Assembly (NCBI GenBank): GCA_028701715.1
Contig: JAQVQF010000075.1
Location: 1-9,877 of the forward strand
Length of the DNA: 9,877 nucleotides
Reading direction: 5' to 3'
Origin: Eubacteriales bacterium
GTDB lineage: Bacteria; Bacillota; Clostridia; Oscillospirales; CAG-382
Below, piece by piece: positions 1 to 7,601 of this stretch; position 1 is the first letter of the stretch, and every line of letters starts with the position of its first letter. The position numbers and the translations under genes are program-made. The notes below the pieces were generated by a model. That model made no database searches and was not told the origin of the DNA. It saw nothing but the letters and a program-made list of their open reading frames with translations.

Positions 1-60
1 AAAATTGCATTTCATCTTCTCAATAACATGTAGCCATTCTAAAAATTTATCAGGTTTCAT
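1..60 (-). CDS. N-terminal fragment of a probable HD-domain phosphohydrolase (runs off the window)
   Basis: Twenty codons are visible from an ATG at 60..58, and the frame stays open to the window edge. The peptide begins MKPDKFLEWLHVIEKMK and ends at CNF. From memory, this resembles the start of small HD-domain proteins (YfbR-like 5'-deoxynucleotidase relatives), where a similar EKLKxxxRHSW stretch leads to the metal-binding HD motif. The diagnostic HD residues would lie outside the window, so the assignment is tentative. A GAGG ribosome binding motif overlaps the TGA stop of the preceding gene, with only 4 nt before the ATG. The stretch is about 27% GC and uses TTA, CTA, AAA and TTT codons, unlike the genes to its right. 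This base shift, together with the truncated neighbour, suggests foreign DNA or a join between unrelated sequences. Confidence 0.45.
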   Translation of the reverse strand, partial: MKPDKFLEWLHVIEKMKCNF

Positions 61-66
61 TATTCC

Positions 67-1947
67 TCAAATATAAATATCCTTGAACGTGCCCTCACCG
101 TCAAATAATGTCGTTAGGCACCAGTTTGCGGTAACCCACAAGAACAGAGGTACCACGACCGCAAGTATCTGATCAAAATAGTCGACGCTTAATCCGTATT
201 GATTGTAAAGGTACCCGCGTCCCACCGCCTGATAAATGAACACAAGAATTGTGGTCAGCAGTATGATGGTCGCACCCCTTACTCCTCCTCGCTTTTCGTG
301 CTTTAAGTCCCAATAACCGTCGAAAGGATGGAGTATCAGGTGAAACGCAAATAAGAGCTCTTCTTTTATCGTGCGTTTTTCCTTGTATACACGGTTTTTG
401 ATATTCTGCTTCTTGGCGTATTTAAGGAATATACTCCACGCTAAAAAGAACACTATCACAACCGCGGGAACCACAAGAATCCAATCCTCAACCCATGCCT
501 TACGATATTCGGCATATGCCTTTGAAAAGCCTGCCGTATCATAAGCATATTTATAATATGACATGGAGTCAACAAAATTGCTGTCCCTGTACAGGGATTC
601 GGCAATGCCGACATAAGCCGCGTCGTAATTATTGTTGTGCTGAAGTATCGATATATAATACTTGACGGCTTCGCTGTAGTTTTGATCTTCCGTGTTCTGC
701 AGCGCCGCCGCAAGCAGATCGCCGTAAGCGGTGCGTTTATACACCGTGACTACATTGGAGGTCGAATCCGCAAGCAACAGATTCGTGCCCTGATAGGCTA
801 AAGCTACGAGATTCTGATTAAGACCTATCTGGTCGCCTTTGTCGCCGAAAGCGAAGAGCAGGTTTCCGTTATTGTCATATGTAAATGTTTTGCTCCGTTT
901 TTTATCGATTATAGACCACATGCCGTTGGGTCCGAGCGCCACATCCACGATTGTGGACGCACCGAACATCGAATAATTAGATGATGCGCGCGAAGAAACG
1001 CTAACCTCACCCGAAGGAGGATAAAAACCGTTTCTCATCATTACGTCCTTACCGCTCGGGTTCAATTTCTTTACGGGAGCGTATTTGTCGCTTTTATCCT
1101 TATTGTTGATCGCGCTCTGCTGCGTCGCTTCAGCTATTGCCGCGGTGGTCACATACAGGAAGCCGTCATCGTCAATGGTAATATTGTTGTATTCGACTGA
1201 AACGAATCTCGGCTGCGCTTTTATTTGCTTTTCGGTCATAAACCATCGCCTGATAAGCTGCCAGGTGCTGTAGGTAACCTTTTGAGGTCCGATAAAAGCA
1301 TTGAACGAGCCGTCTCTGTTCAAGGAGATAACACCATAGTTAACCGCCGAGGATACGACATATATGGTACCCGCGGAGTTGGTCGTTACGGCAATGGGTT
1401 TATAGATGCAGGTTTCGGGAAAAATGTCGCTTGAGGGCTCCGGTACTATAAGCTTGAAATTACCCACCTTATCGAATATAACGATACGCATCTTTTCGGT
1501 GTCGGCAACGAGTATTTCTGTGTCCGACACATATACGCCCGTTGGACTTGAAAACGAATCCGGTACCCCCATATGATTGGTGAAGGTGCTTATTATTAGA
1601 CGGAGGTTGTATTTTTCGTCAAGGCATATAATTCTGTTGGTGTCTTTGTCGACAAGATAAACATAACCGAGCTTATCTACGCATACATCGCTTAGGTTTG
1701 AAATATCGGCCCAGTTTTCGCCATACAGCTGAGTCGCCATTTCATTTTTACCCTCCTCAAGCCCTTTTTTAATGGAGCTTGATGATATGACGGTCAAAGG
1801 AACATATGCGTCGGGGCTGATCTGCCTCCTTCCGTTTACGCTGTATGTATAGGTGGAGTAAGGAATCAGAGCGCTCGCTATGATCCCGCCGAACACAAGC
1901 ATACAGCAAATGGCAAGAAGCAATACTCTAACGGTTTTTGATCTCAT
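67..1947 (-). CDS. Membrane protein: beta-propeller (NHL-like) + TPR + truncated Yip1 domain
   Basis: This 626-residue protein has an N-terminal hydrophobic segment (about 8-28), then an extracytoplasmic region (about 75-405) of repeated strand pairs such as GYVYLVDKDTNRI, GVYVSDTEILVADT and GFLYVTTA, typical of NHL-type beta-propellers. Helices at about 409-480 look like two TPR repeats (NYSEAVKYY, AAYVGIAESLY). A membrane helix (about 489-508) follows, then a Yip1-type domain from about 530 with helices at about 558-574 and 593-612. Yip1 domains usually have about five membrane helices. This one ends right after the conserved DGEGTFKDIYI stretch, so roughly the last three are missing. It is the last gene of the transporter operon: the start follows the permease stop by 11 nt, with an AGGGGG ribosome site overlapping that stop. 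Propeller-Yip1 proteins accompany sugar ABC operons in related Firmicutes (family knowledge). A role as a sensor, scaffold or accessory of the transporter is inference; no catalytic residues are recognisable. Confidence 0.8.
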   Translation of the reverse strand: MRSKTVRVLLLAICCMLVFGGIIASALIPYSTYTYSVNGRRQISPDAYVPLTVISSSSIKKGLEEGKNEMATQLYGENWADISNLSDVCVDKLGYVYLVDKDTNRIICLDEKYNLRLIISTFTNHMGVPDSFSSPTGVYVSDTEILVADTEKMRIVIFDKVGNFKLIVPEPSSDIFPETCIYKPIAVTTNSAGTIYVVSSAVNYGVISLNRDGSFNAFIGPQKVTYSTWQLIRRWFMTEKQIKAQPRFVSVEYNNITIDDDGFLYVTTAAIAEATQQSAINNKDKSDKYAPVKKLNPSGKDVMMRNGFYPPSGEVSVSSRASSNYSMFGASTIVDVALGPNGMWSIIDKKRSKTFTYDNNGNLLFAFGDKGDQIGLNQNLVALAYQGTNLLLADSTSNVVTVYKRTAYGDLLAAALQNTEDQNYSEAVKYYISILQHNNNYDAAYVGIAESLYRDSNFVDSMSYYKYAYDTAGFSKAYAEYRKAWVEDWILVVPAVVIVFFLAWSIFLKYAKKQNIKNRVYKEKRTIKEELLFAFHLILHPFDGYWDLKHEKRGGVRGATIILLTTILVFIYQAVGRGYLYNQYGLSVDYFDQILAVVVPLFLWVTANWCLTTLFDGEGTFKDIYI

Positions 1948-1958
1948 AGTATTCCCCC

Positions 1959-2849
1959 TTAGTCTTTCATGCCCGAAGTGGACATTGTCTGAATAATGTT
2001 GGATTGGGTAATGACGAATACCAGTATAGGAACTATCATCATAACGACCGTGGCGGCTGCGGAAACGCCGGTTCTTGAAATACCAGAAGTAACAAGCTGG
2101 CTTATCGCATAGTTAAAGGTTTTCAGCTGCTCACTGTAGATATACATATTTGAGCCCACATTCCACAGATCCTTGAATGCGAAGATTATAAGAGTAATCC
2201 ATGCGGGTTTAACCATCGGCATCGCTATTTTCCAGAATATTTTGTTTTCGGAAGCGCCCTCGATACGCGCGGATTCAAGCACCGCGTCTGTAACCGAGGT
2301 TTCCATAAACTGTTTCATCAGGTAAAGACCGAAGGTTGTGCAGAACGCCGGAACGATAATGGCAAGATATGTATCGATCCAACCGAACGAAGACATTAAG
2401 ATAAACATCGTAATGCCCACTACCGTGGAGTTAAACATCAGAGAGTAAACGATAAGCTTGAAAAGTCCGGTTCTCCCGGGGAAGGGTATCTTTGATATGG
2501 CGTATGCCGCGTAGGATGACAGAATAACGTTGCCTGCCGTGCCGACGACGGATATCAATACCGTATTGAATATGTACCTTGAAAAAGGCACCCAGCTGTC
2601 GCCCATGAGCCGGAACAGATCCCTGAAATTCTTCAAGGTCGGATTAACCGGTATAAGTCTGGGCGGAAATACCCAGAATTCCTCAAGAGGCTTTAATGAC
2701 TGACCTATGGCGTAAACCAAGGGTATGACCATCAGAAAACCGAAAATCGCAAGAATAATATAAATGCCTATATCGCCCTTTACCGTGCGGTTAATGGAGC
2801 GTTGAAATTGCTCTTTCGGCATTTTATTTTTATTTTTAAACAATGTCAT
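1959..2849 (-). CDS. Carbohydrate ABC transporter permease, MalG type
   Basis: This inner subunit of a sugar importer (296 aa, usual length about 275-300) forms half of the membrane channel. Six membrane segments are visible at about 27-49, 92-115, 129-150, 158-178, 214-230 and 265-283. The cytoplasmic EAA loop that docks to the ATPase is well preserved at about 190-215 (ESARIEGASENKIFWKIAMP), with the invariant glycine at 198. The C-terminus (TSGMKD) matches the usual short charged tail of MalG-type permeases. The start lies 2 nt after the stop of the MalF-type gene, and its AAAGGTAGG ribosome site sits inside that gene's last codons, which implies translational coupling. The partner ATPase is not in the window. 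Sugar specificity cannot be read from this subunit. Confidence 0.95.
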   Translation of the reverse strand: MTLFKNKNKMPKEQFQRSINRTVKGDIGIYIILAIFGFLMVIPLVYAIGQSLKPLEEFWVFPPRLIPVNPTLKNFRDLFRLMGDSWVPFSRYIFNTVLISVVGTAGNVILSSYAAYAISKIPFPGRTGLFKLIVYSLMFNSTVVGITMFILMSSFGWIDTYLAIIVPAFCTTFGLYLMKQFMETSVTDAVLESARIEGASENKIFWKIAMPMVKPAWITLIIFAFKDLWNVGSNMYIYSEQLKTFNYAISQLVTSGISRTGVSAAATVVMMIVPILVFVITQSNIIQTMSTSGMKD

Positions 2850-2851
2850 TA

Positions 2852-3796
2852 TCAGGAACCTACCTTTCTAAGCAATTTATTAACAAGTAGGTTGCAGCCT
2901 ATCATCATCAGGAACAGAATTGTGGCGATTGCGGAAGCATAACCCATCTCGAAGCGCTGACCGCCGTAATCTTCGAGGTGGTGGACAATTGTCCAGGCGC
3001 AATAGTTGGGGCTTGGAAAGCCGACCAAAGCGGTTATTATATAACCGAAACCGAAAGAGCCCGTTATGGCGAGTATCGCGGAAAGCATGAGCTGAGGACG
3101 CATTGTGGGAAGCGTTATAAACCAAAGCTCCTGCCAGCGGTTTTTAATACCGTCCACCGCTCCCGCTTCGTAAAGCGTTCTGTCGACAACCTGAAAGCCG
3201 GCGATAAGAGTTAAAAACGAAGTGCCGAGACTGGTCCAGAGCGCCACCGCAATAATAAGCGCGAAAATGTACTTTTCATCCTGGAACCACAATATGGGTT
3301 TGTTGATAACGCCCGTTTTTATCAGCCACGCGTTGGCGAAGCCGTACTGGTCGCTCGAGAAGAACACCGTCCATATCAGGTAAACGCTGCCGGATATCGA
3401 AGGAGCATAAAACAGAAGCGTTACCAACGCTCTTATTTTCGGTCTCAGCTCGTTGATGAACCAGGCAAAAAACAGTGAGAGCATATAAGATGCGGGGCCG
3501 GTGATAGCCGCGAACACCAGAGTGTTTTTTATTGCTATTAAGAATATTTCATCATCCAGGAACAGCCTTATGTAATTATCCATAAATATAAATTTAGGCC
3601 ATTCCAGCAGATTGAACGTAGTAAAACTGAGTAAGAGTGATAAAACGACCGGGATCACCGTGAACAGGAAGAACAGTATAAAGAACGGTGCTATCATAAG
3701 ATAAGCGACTCTGTATTTCTTTATCTGTATAAGCGTCCATTTGGCTTTGGTCATGTCACCCCTGATAATGACCTCGTCGGTCTTGTTTTTTGACAT
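2852..3796 (-). CDS. Carbohydrate ABC transporter permease, MalF/LacF type
   Basis: This second channel subunit of the sugar importer has 314 aa, typical for short MalF-type permeases lacking the large periplasmic loop of enteric MalF. Membrane helices are visible at about 31-58, 88-115, 122-144, 175-200, 232-255 and 286-306. The EAA loop is at about 209-233 (YEAGAVDGIKNRWQELWFIT, then LPTMRP), giving the ATPase contact site. A strong GAGGAGG ribosome site precedes the ATG with 8 nt spacing, within the 34-nt gap after the binding-protein gene. Two permeases placed directly after the solute-binding protein is the standard CUT1 sugar-importer order. The protein would pair with the MalG-type product of the next gene. 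Confidence 0.95.
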   Translation of the reverse strand: MSKNKTDEVIIRGDMTKAKWTLIQIKKYRVAYLMIAPFFILFFLFTVIPVVLSLLLSFTTFNLLEWPKFIFMDNYIRLFLDDEIFLIAIKNTLVFAAITGPASYMLSLFFAWFINELRPKIRALVTLLFYAPSISGSVYLIWTVFFSSDQYGFANAWLIKTGVINKPILWFQDEKYIFALIIAVALWTSLGTSFLTLIAGFQVVDRTLYEAGAVDGIKNRWQELWFITLPTMRPQLMLSAILAITGSFGFGYIITALVGFPSPNYCAWTIVHHLEDYGGQRFEMGYASAIATILFLMMIGCNLLVNKLLRKVGS

Positions 3797-3830
3797 TTCT
3801 AAATCCTCCTCGCTTATTTACTGAAGCCGC

Positions 3831-6800
3831 TTATTCATTGCCGCGTTTCGCGTCTATTTCATTTATCATATCCGCTGTGATAAGGTCGAATTCGCTGCGT
3901 TTTCTGTTTAATTCTTTATTAATGGGTACAATATACGAAAGCATTTTGGTTACCGGCTCCGCGTCTTTGTTGTAAACGTCAAGGAAAGCGAAGTTGGTAT
4001 AACGGGAAATAATATAGCTGCCCGGATATTCGGGGGTGCACTGTATCGCATTGAACTGCGCCATCAGATTGTCAAGCTCATCTCTTGACCATGACATGAG
4101 CGAAAGGGCTTCAAGATTTGCGGTAGCCTGCTTGGCGGAAGGACCCAAGAGCGCTTCCATCTCGTTGGCGTAAGATGACTGAACCTCGGCAGAAGACCAC
4201 CATTGCATATACACCCAAGCTGAAAAAGCGTTGTTATCCGTTACCGAACGCATAAGTATCATTGTGGAAATGGAAGCAACGGTTGTGTTGTTTATTGTTT
4301 TACCGTCTTCAAGCAGTGTGCCGGGCAGAGGGGTAAATTCCCAAAGACCGGTTATTTCGGGAGCGAAAACGATAAGCGTGTTATAGGTAGAGGCATAATC
4401 AGCAATCGCCAGAGGCATTGTTCCGTCACGGAAACGGTCGGCAAGCGCGTATGAAACAGGTAAACCGTACATCGTGAAATACTGACACACAGTCTTAAAC
4501 GACGCGAGGGATATGTTCGAGTCAAGATTAATGGTCATACCGTCCGTCATCGGAAGGGTTTTTGTTACGGTGTTGCCTTCGTCATCCGTATATTTTTCTT
4601 CATATACATTCTTGGTATATTCGCCGGTTGTTTCATTATAACCGAATAGTTCCGGGTATTGATTAAGGTAATAATCGTAATTACCTTCGTCGTAAAGCGT
4701 TTCGCCGTTCTGATACATAAGTATCATGGACCCGGAAAGCCCCTGCGGAAAACCGACGTTCAGGCTGTCCGCTTGAAGAGTGGAAATACATGTTATAAAT
4801 TCATCCCAGGTGTTTGGAACATTAAGTTTTTCCTCTACGAAAATATCCTTGCGGTAGAACATCATCGAAAAAGACATGGTTTCGGGAACCGCGTATGTTT
4901 CGCCGTACAGAGTGATGGGCACCTTGGCGGCGGGAGCGAATCTTTCGAACACCTCGTCAAATGTATCTACATTATCCAATATATCTTTATACGCCGGATT
5001 GTCTTCATAAGGTGAAAAGTCGTTGAAATCATAGCCGTGATTTGTCGAGTTGAGCGACAGTACGGCAGAACGGATGGCATAGTTTATGGGAGTGCCCTGA
5101 TCTATGTTCATGGCGACATCAGGTCCCGTGCCCGCCAATGTCGCCGGCAGAAGAGTGCCGGCTATAACCAGCTTCAGATTAACCGATATATTGTATTTAT
5201 GCATAAAGTCGTCGTCGATAAGGCGCTTGATGATTTGCGCCTGTTCGCGGCTGGAAGCGGTCCAAACCTCGATCGAAGCGGATTCGAGCGCTTTTTGTTC
5301 TTCCGTTGAAAGGTTGGAGGTCGAGCTTATCGAGTTATAATCGGTAAAGAATGAGGTAAAGAATTTTTTAAGCTCGTTCCAGAGACTTTCCCAGAAGCCG
5401 GCTTCCGCCTTCGGCAGCTTATGGTCCATGGATTGAACCAATATATAATCCAGCTCAAGCGGCTGAGACTGTGTCGAGGTCAGCCATGAGCCGAGCGCCG
5501 CCAAATAGTCCTTCATTGTGCTCATGGTTGCGGCTATTTTGTTCGGGTTCTTACCCATTCTGTCGAGCACAATCGCCACTTTTTCAAGAGTGCCGTTGTT
5601 ATTGCCGCGGACACCGGTGACTTCGGTAAGCTTTGCGGAAATATCATAGAGATCTGCGGCGGCTTTTTTTAATCCCTTAAGCACATCCGGCATAAGCTTT
5701 TCAAAGCCGTAATCGCGGTATTCGTCGGGATCGGGGCCCGTGAGCATAAGTATTTTTCTGTAATACCCATTAGCCGTGATAAGTATATTTTCAACGGTGC
5801 TCAGTATGTCGGACATGTCGCCGAGCACCACTTCCATGCGAATAGTGTTCACGCCTTCGTGAAGATAAAATTTAAAGCTTTCATCTCCGTCGGGCAGTTC
5901 GGTTTTACCGTCGTAAAAACCGCTTACACACCAGCTGTCGTCATAATTAAAACGGCTGTTCGCGGCTTCCGCGAAGGGCAGTTCGCCGTTTATGCTTATT
6001 TTTCTTGAAACATACATGCCTTCCATTATAGACTGCTTATAACGCAGAACGATATTGTAAAAGCCGTCTTCGGGTACATTAATATTATATTCGATCCATT
6101 GACCGACATAAGTCCATTTATCACCGCCGATGGCGTTAAGACGCTGAAGAGCCGCATTCTGCGGTTCGGTTATCGCGGATGATCTGTCGTTTATCTGATA
6201 TATTGTTTTATCGGAGGTAAAGGAAGGATATTCAGCCTGTATTTTTATTGCTTCCCCGCCCGTATAGTCCGTTACTCCGAGGTTTGTATAATACTCAAGG
6301 TATTCGTCGTATGTGCGGGTAGTTTGCTTGGGGACGAGAGTTATGCTCTTAATGGCAATCGGTTCACGCACGGTGGAAAGGGTGATGGTGTGCGATCCTT
6401 CTGTCAGACAAAAGCGCAGAGCTTCGGCCGAATAACCGGACGAATCAAAAAGCTGTTTTGTAACCCACATGGGGTAAAGCGTTTTTACGGGCTTCATTTC
6501 GTTGCCGCTGTTGTCGCGCTGGAAAAGACGTTGGTCTTCTGTTTGATTGGCGACGGCATTAATAAACGACTCGTCAAGCGAAGTATAGGTGAGCCGGTTG
6601 CCGTTGTCGTCAAAAACGCTTTTATATTCGCTATCGAGCTGATAATATGTATCAATCCAGCTTCTGGTCAGGCTTATGGAGCGCGCTTCCTTAAAAGGTA
6701 CCGCGTCGTCAATAAGCACCATTCTTTCGATTTCTGTGGATTTGCCTTTGATGATGATATTTCCTTCTTCATCTTTAATTTCGGCGTTTCCCGTCCAGTA

Positions 6801-7211
6801 TTCGATTTCGATAGAATAAAATGCGTCGGAAGGAATGTTGACGTTAAAGGTTATTTTACCGTCGTCTCCGATAAGCAGCACGTTACCGTCTGTGCCGTAT
6901 TTTTCACCGTCGTCGGTATTCACCGTGGCGGTGGTGTCATTTACAAGATAATTAAAAATATCCAGAGAAATGGCATTATCGGCGTCGGGAACGTTTGCTT
7001 TTTCCGCGATATAAGCACTGTAAGCCAAGGATGTCAGAACGCTTTTAATTTCCGCAAGCGAGGTCCTGACCAGAGAATCGGAACCGCCGACGCTTTCAAC
7101 CAAGGCTTCCGCGGTAATGCCCGTGCCTACAAAGCCGCTGCCCGATACGAGAAGCAGCAGCGCCAGTATAAATCCGAGCATCTTTTTAAGTGAATTTTTC
7201 GTTTTGCTCAT
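3831..7211 (-). CDS. Large modular extracellular solute-binding protein with two beta-sandwich modules
   Basis: This secreted sugar-capture subunit of the ABC importer has 1126 residues, more than twice the usual 400-550. It begins with a Sec signal peptide (KTKNSLKK, then a hydrophobic core 11-30; possible cleavage after AEA at 34-36). No lipobox cysteine is present, which is unusual for a Gram-positive binding protein. Two beta-strand-rich modules follow, at about 107-296 and 321-485, with phrases such as ITFNVNIPSDAFYSIEIEYW, WIEYNINVPEDGFYNIVLRY and EGVNTIRMEVVLG that recall CBM6/35-like folds. A helical stretch (about 500-640) leads to a family-1-type solute-binding domain at about 645-1100, starting IEVWTASSREQAQIIKRL and including GTGPDVAMNIDQG, YAVPETMSFSMMFYRKDIF and TWDEF. 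The ATG has an AGGAGG site 6 nt upstream. It is the first gene of the operon, about 70 nt below a consensus promoter. The ligand is probably a complex glycan; this is inferred from the extra modules only. Confidence 0.9.
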   Translation of the reverse strand: MSKTKNSLKKMLGFILALLLLVSGSGFVGTGITAEALVESVGGSDSLVRTSLAEIKSVLTSLAYSAYIAEKANVPDADNAISLDIFNYLVNDTTATVNTDDGEKYGTDGNVLLIGDDGKITFNVNIPSDAFYSIEIEYWTGNAEIKDEEGNIIIKGKSTEIERMVLIDDAVPFKEARSISLTRSWIDTYYQLDSEYKSVFDDNGNRLTYTSLDESFINAVANQTEDQRLFQRDNSGNEMKPVKTLYPMWVTKQLFDSSGYSAEALRFCLTEGSHTITLSTVREPIAIKSITLVPKQTTRTYDEYLEYYTNLGVTDYTGGEAIKIQAEYPSFTSDKTIYQINDRSSAITEPQNAALQRLNAIGGDKWTYVGQWIEYNINVPEDGFYNIVLRYKQSIMEGMYVSRKISINGELPFAEAANSRFNYDDSWCVSGFYDGKTELPDGDESFKFYLHEGVNTIRMEVVLGDMSDILSTVENILITANGYYRKILMLTGPDPDEYRDYGFEKLMPDVLKGLKKAAADLYDISAKLTEVTGVRGNNNGTLEKVAIVLDRMGKNPNKIAATMSTMKDYLAALGSWLTSTQSQPLELDYILVQSMDHKLPKAEAGFWESLWNELKKFFTSFFTDYNSISSTSNLSTEEQKALESASIEVWTASSREQAQIIKRLIDDDFMHKYNISVNLKLVIAGTLLPATLAGTGPDVAMNIDQGTPINYAIRSAVLSLNSTNHGYDFNDFSPYEDNPAYKDILDNVDTFDEVFERFAPAAKVPITLYGETYAVPETMSFSMMFYRKDIFVEEKLNVPNTWDEFITCISTLQADSLNVGFPQGLSGSMILMYQNGETLYDEGNYDYYLNQYPELFGYNETTGEYTKNVYEEKYTDDEGNTVTKTLPMTDGMTINLDSNISLASFKTVCQYFTMYGLPVSYALADRFRDGTMPLAIADYASTYNTLIVFAPEITGLWEFTPLPGTLLEDGKTINNTTVASISTMILMRSVTDNNAFSAWVYMQWWSSAEVQSSYANEMEALLGPSAKQATANLEALSLMSWSRDELDNLMAQFNAIQCTPEYPGSYIISRYTNFAFLDVYNKDAEPVTKMLSYIVPINKELNRKRSEFDLITADMINEIDAKRGNE

Positions 7212-7269
7212 AAATTTCCTCCTGCCAGAGTAATAACGCTATTTATGTAAGCTTTAACCAAGCTGTACC

Positions 7270-7283
7270 CATAAATATTTATG
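7270..7283. promoter_or_regulatory. Perfect 14-bp AT-rich palindrome at the predicted transcription start
   Basis: CATAAATATTTATG is fully self-complementary. It lies 4 nt below the -10 box of the operon promoter and covers the predicted start site near 7281. A protein bound here would block initiation, so a repressor operator is plausible. An AT-rich palindrome can also arise by chance in this compositionally biased gap. Confidence 0.4.
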
Positions 7284-7287
7284 CTAA

Positions 7288-7316
7288 ATTATAACGTGTT
7301 ATGGGCATTTTGTCAA
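7288..7316 (-). promoter_or_regulatory. Consensus sigma-A promoter of the ABC transporter operon
   Basis: Read on the minus strand, a perfect -35 box TTGACA (7316..7311) and a perfect -10 box TATAAT (7293..7288) are separated by exactly 17 nt. Transcription should start near 7281, giving a leader of about 70 nt before the ATG at 7211. The spacer and -10 box contain an ATAAC-AC-GTTAT inverted repeat. A promoter this strong for a sugar importer normally needs repression, which fits the nearby palindromes. Confidence 0.88.
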
Positions 7317-7357
7317 GAGTGCATATAATCAAATGCTCGTTTTTGAGCAATATATAC

Positions 7358-7371
7358 CGAAATCGCTTTCG
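7358..7371. promoter_or_regulatory. LacI/CcpA-family-like operator
   Basis: CGAAATCGCTTTCG is palindromic at 12 of 14 positions with a central CG, the layout of LacI/GalR-family operators. Against the cre consensus TGWNANCGNTNWCA, only the two outermost bases differ. It lies about 42 nt above the -35 box, so it could act by looping, by blocking an activator, or as a cre-type activation site. The match was judged by eye, and no LacI-type regulator gene is in the window. Confidence 0.5.
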
Positions 7372-7409
7372 TTCACTCTTTATTCATATGCTTTTCAGGA
7401 ATTCCTCAT

Positions 7410-7430
7410 GTGCAATTTGCACTTGTGCAA
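7410..7430. promoter_or_regulatory. Three alternating GTGCAA/TTGCAC half-sites
   Basis: GTGCAA (7410-7415), TTGCAC (7417-7422) and GTGCAA (7425-7430) alternate in orientation with 1-nt and 2-nt gaps, forming two overlapping inverted repeats. The second pair extends to 7-bp arms (TTTGCAC / GTGCAAA). They lie about 130-150 nt upstream of the predicted operon start site, where an activator might bind. The cognate protein is unknown. Confidence 0.4.
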
Positions 7431-7462
7431 AATGACATAATTACTCTTATAATATTCTTGAC

Positions 7463-7494
7463 GTAAAGTTTTATCTTGGTAAAATATACTTTAC
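7463..7494. repeat. Nested inverted repeat
   Basis: Outer arms GTAAAG (7463-7468) and CTTTAC (7489-7494) enclose inner arms TTTTA (7469-7473) and TAAAA (7480-7484), with a 6-nt loop TCTTGG and a 4-nt asymmetry on one side. It could be a weak RNA hairpin or a binding site upstream of the operon's regulatory region. No T-tract follows on either strand, so it is not a typical terminator. Confidence 0.3.
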
Positions 7495-7601
7495 ATGATA
7501 AAAAATAACCCTAAAATCAAGCCTTTTATACTTGGATAATTTATGACTGCGTATATTGTTGATAATTATTGTATAAATTTTATTTACTAATAATTTTGAA
7601 C

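Noticed and set aside
6324..7193. A 289-codon open frame on the plus strand.
   Set aside because: It lies wholly antisense to the binding-protein gene, has no recognisable domain or ribosome site, and its composition follows from the opposite strand's codons.
7334..7349. A TGCTC/GAGCA inverted repeat in the operon's upstream region.
   Set aside because: It has only 5-bp arms around a T-rich loop with no clear relation to the promoter; too weak to call.
7458..7485. A TTGACG / TAAAAT pair on the plus strand resembling a promoter.
   Set aside because: The spacer is 16 nt and the boxes are imperfect, and there is no plus-strand gene downstream. AT-rich DNA readily gives such matches.
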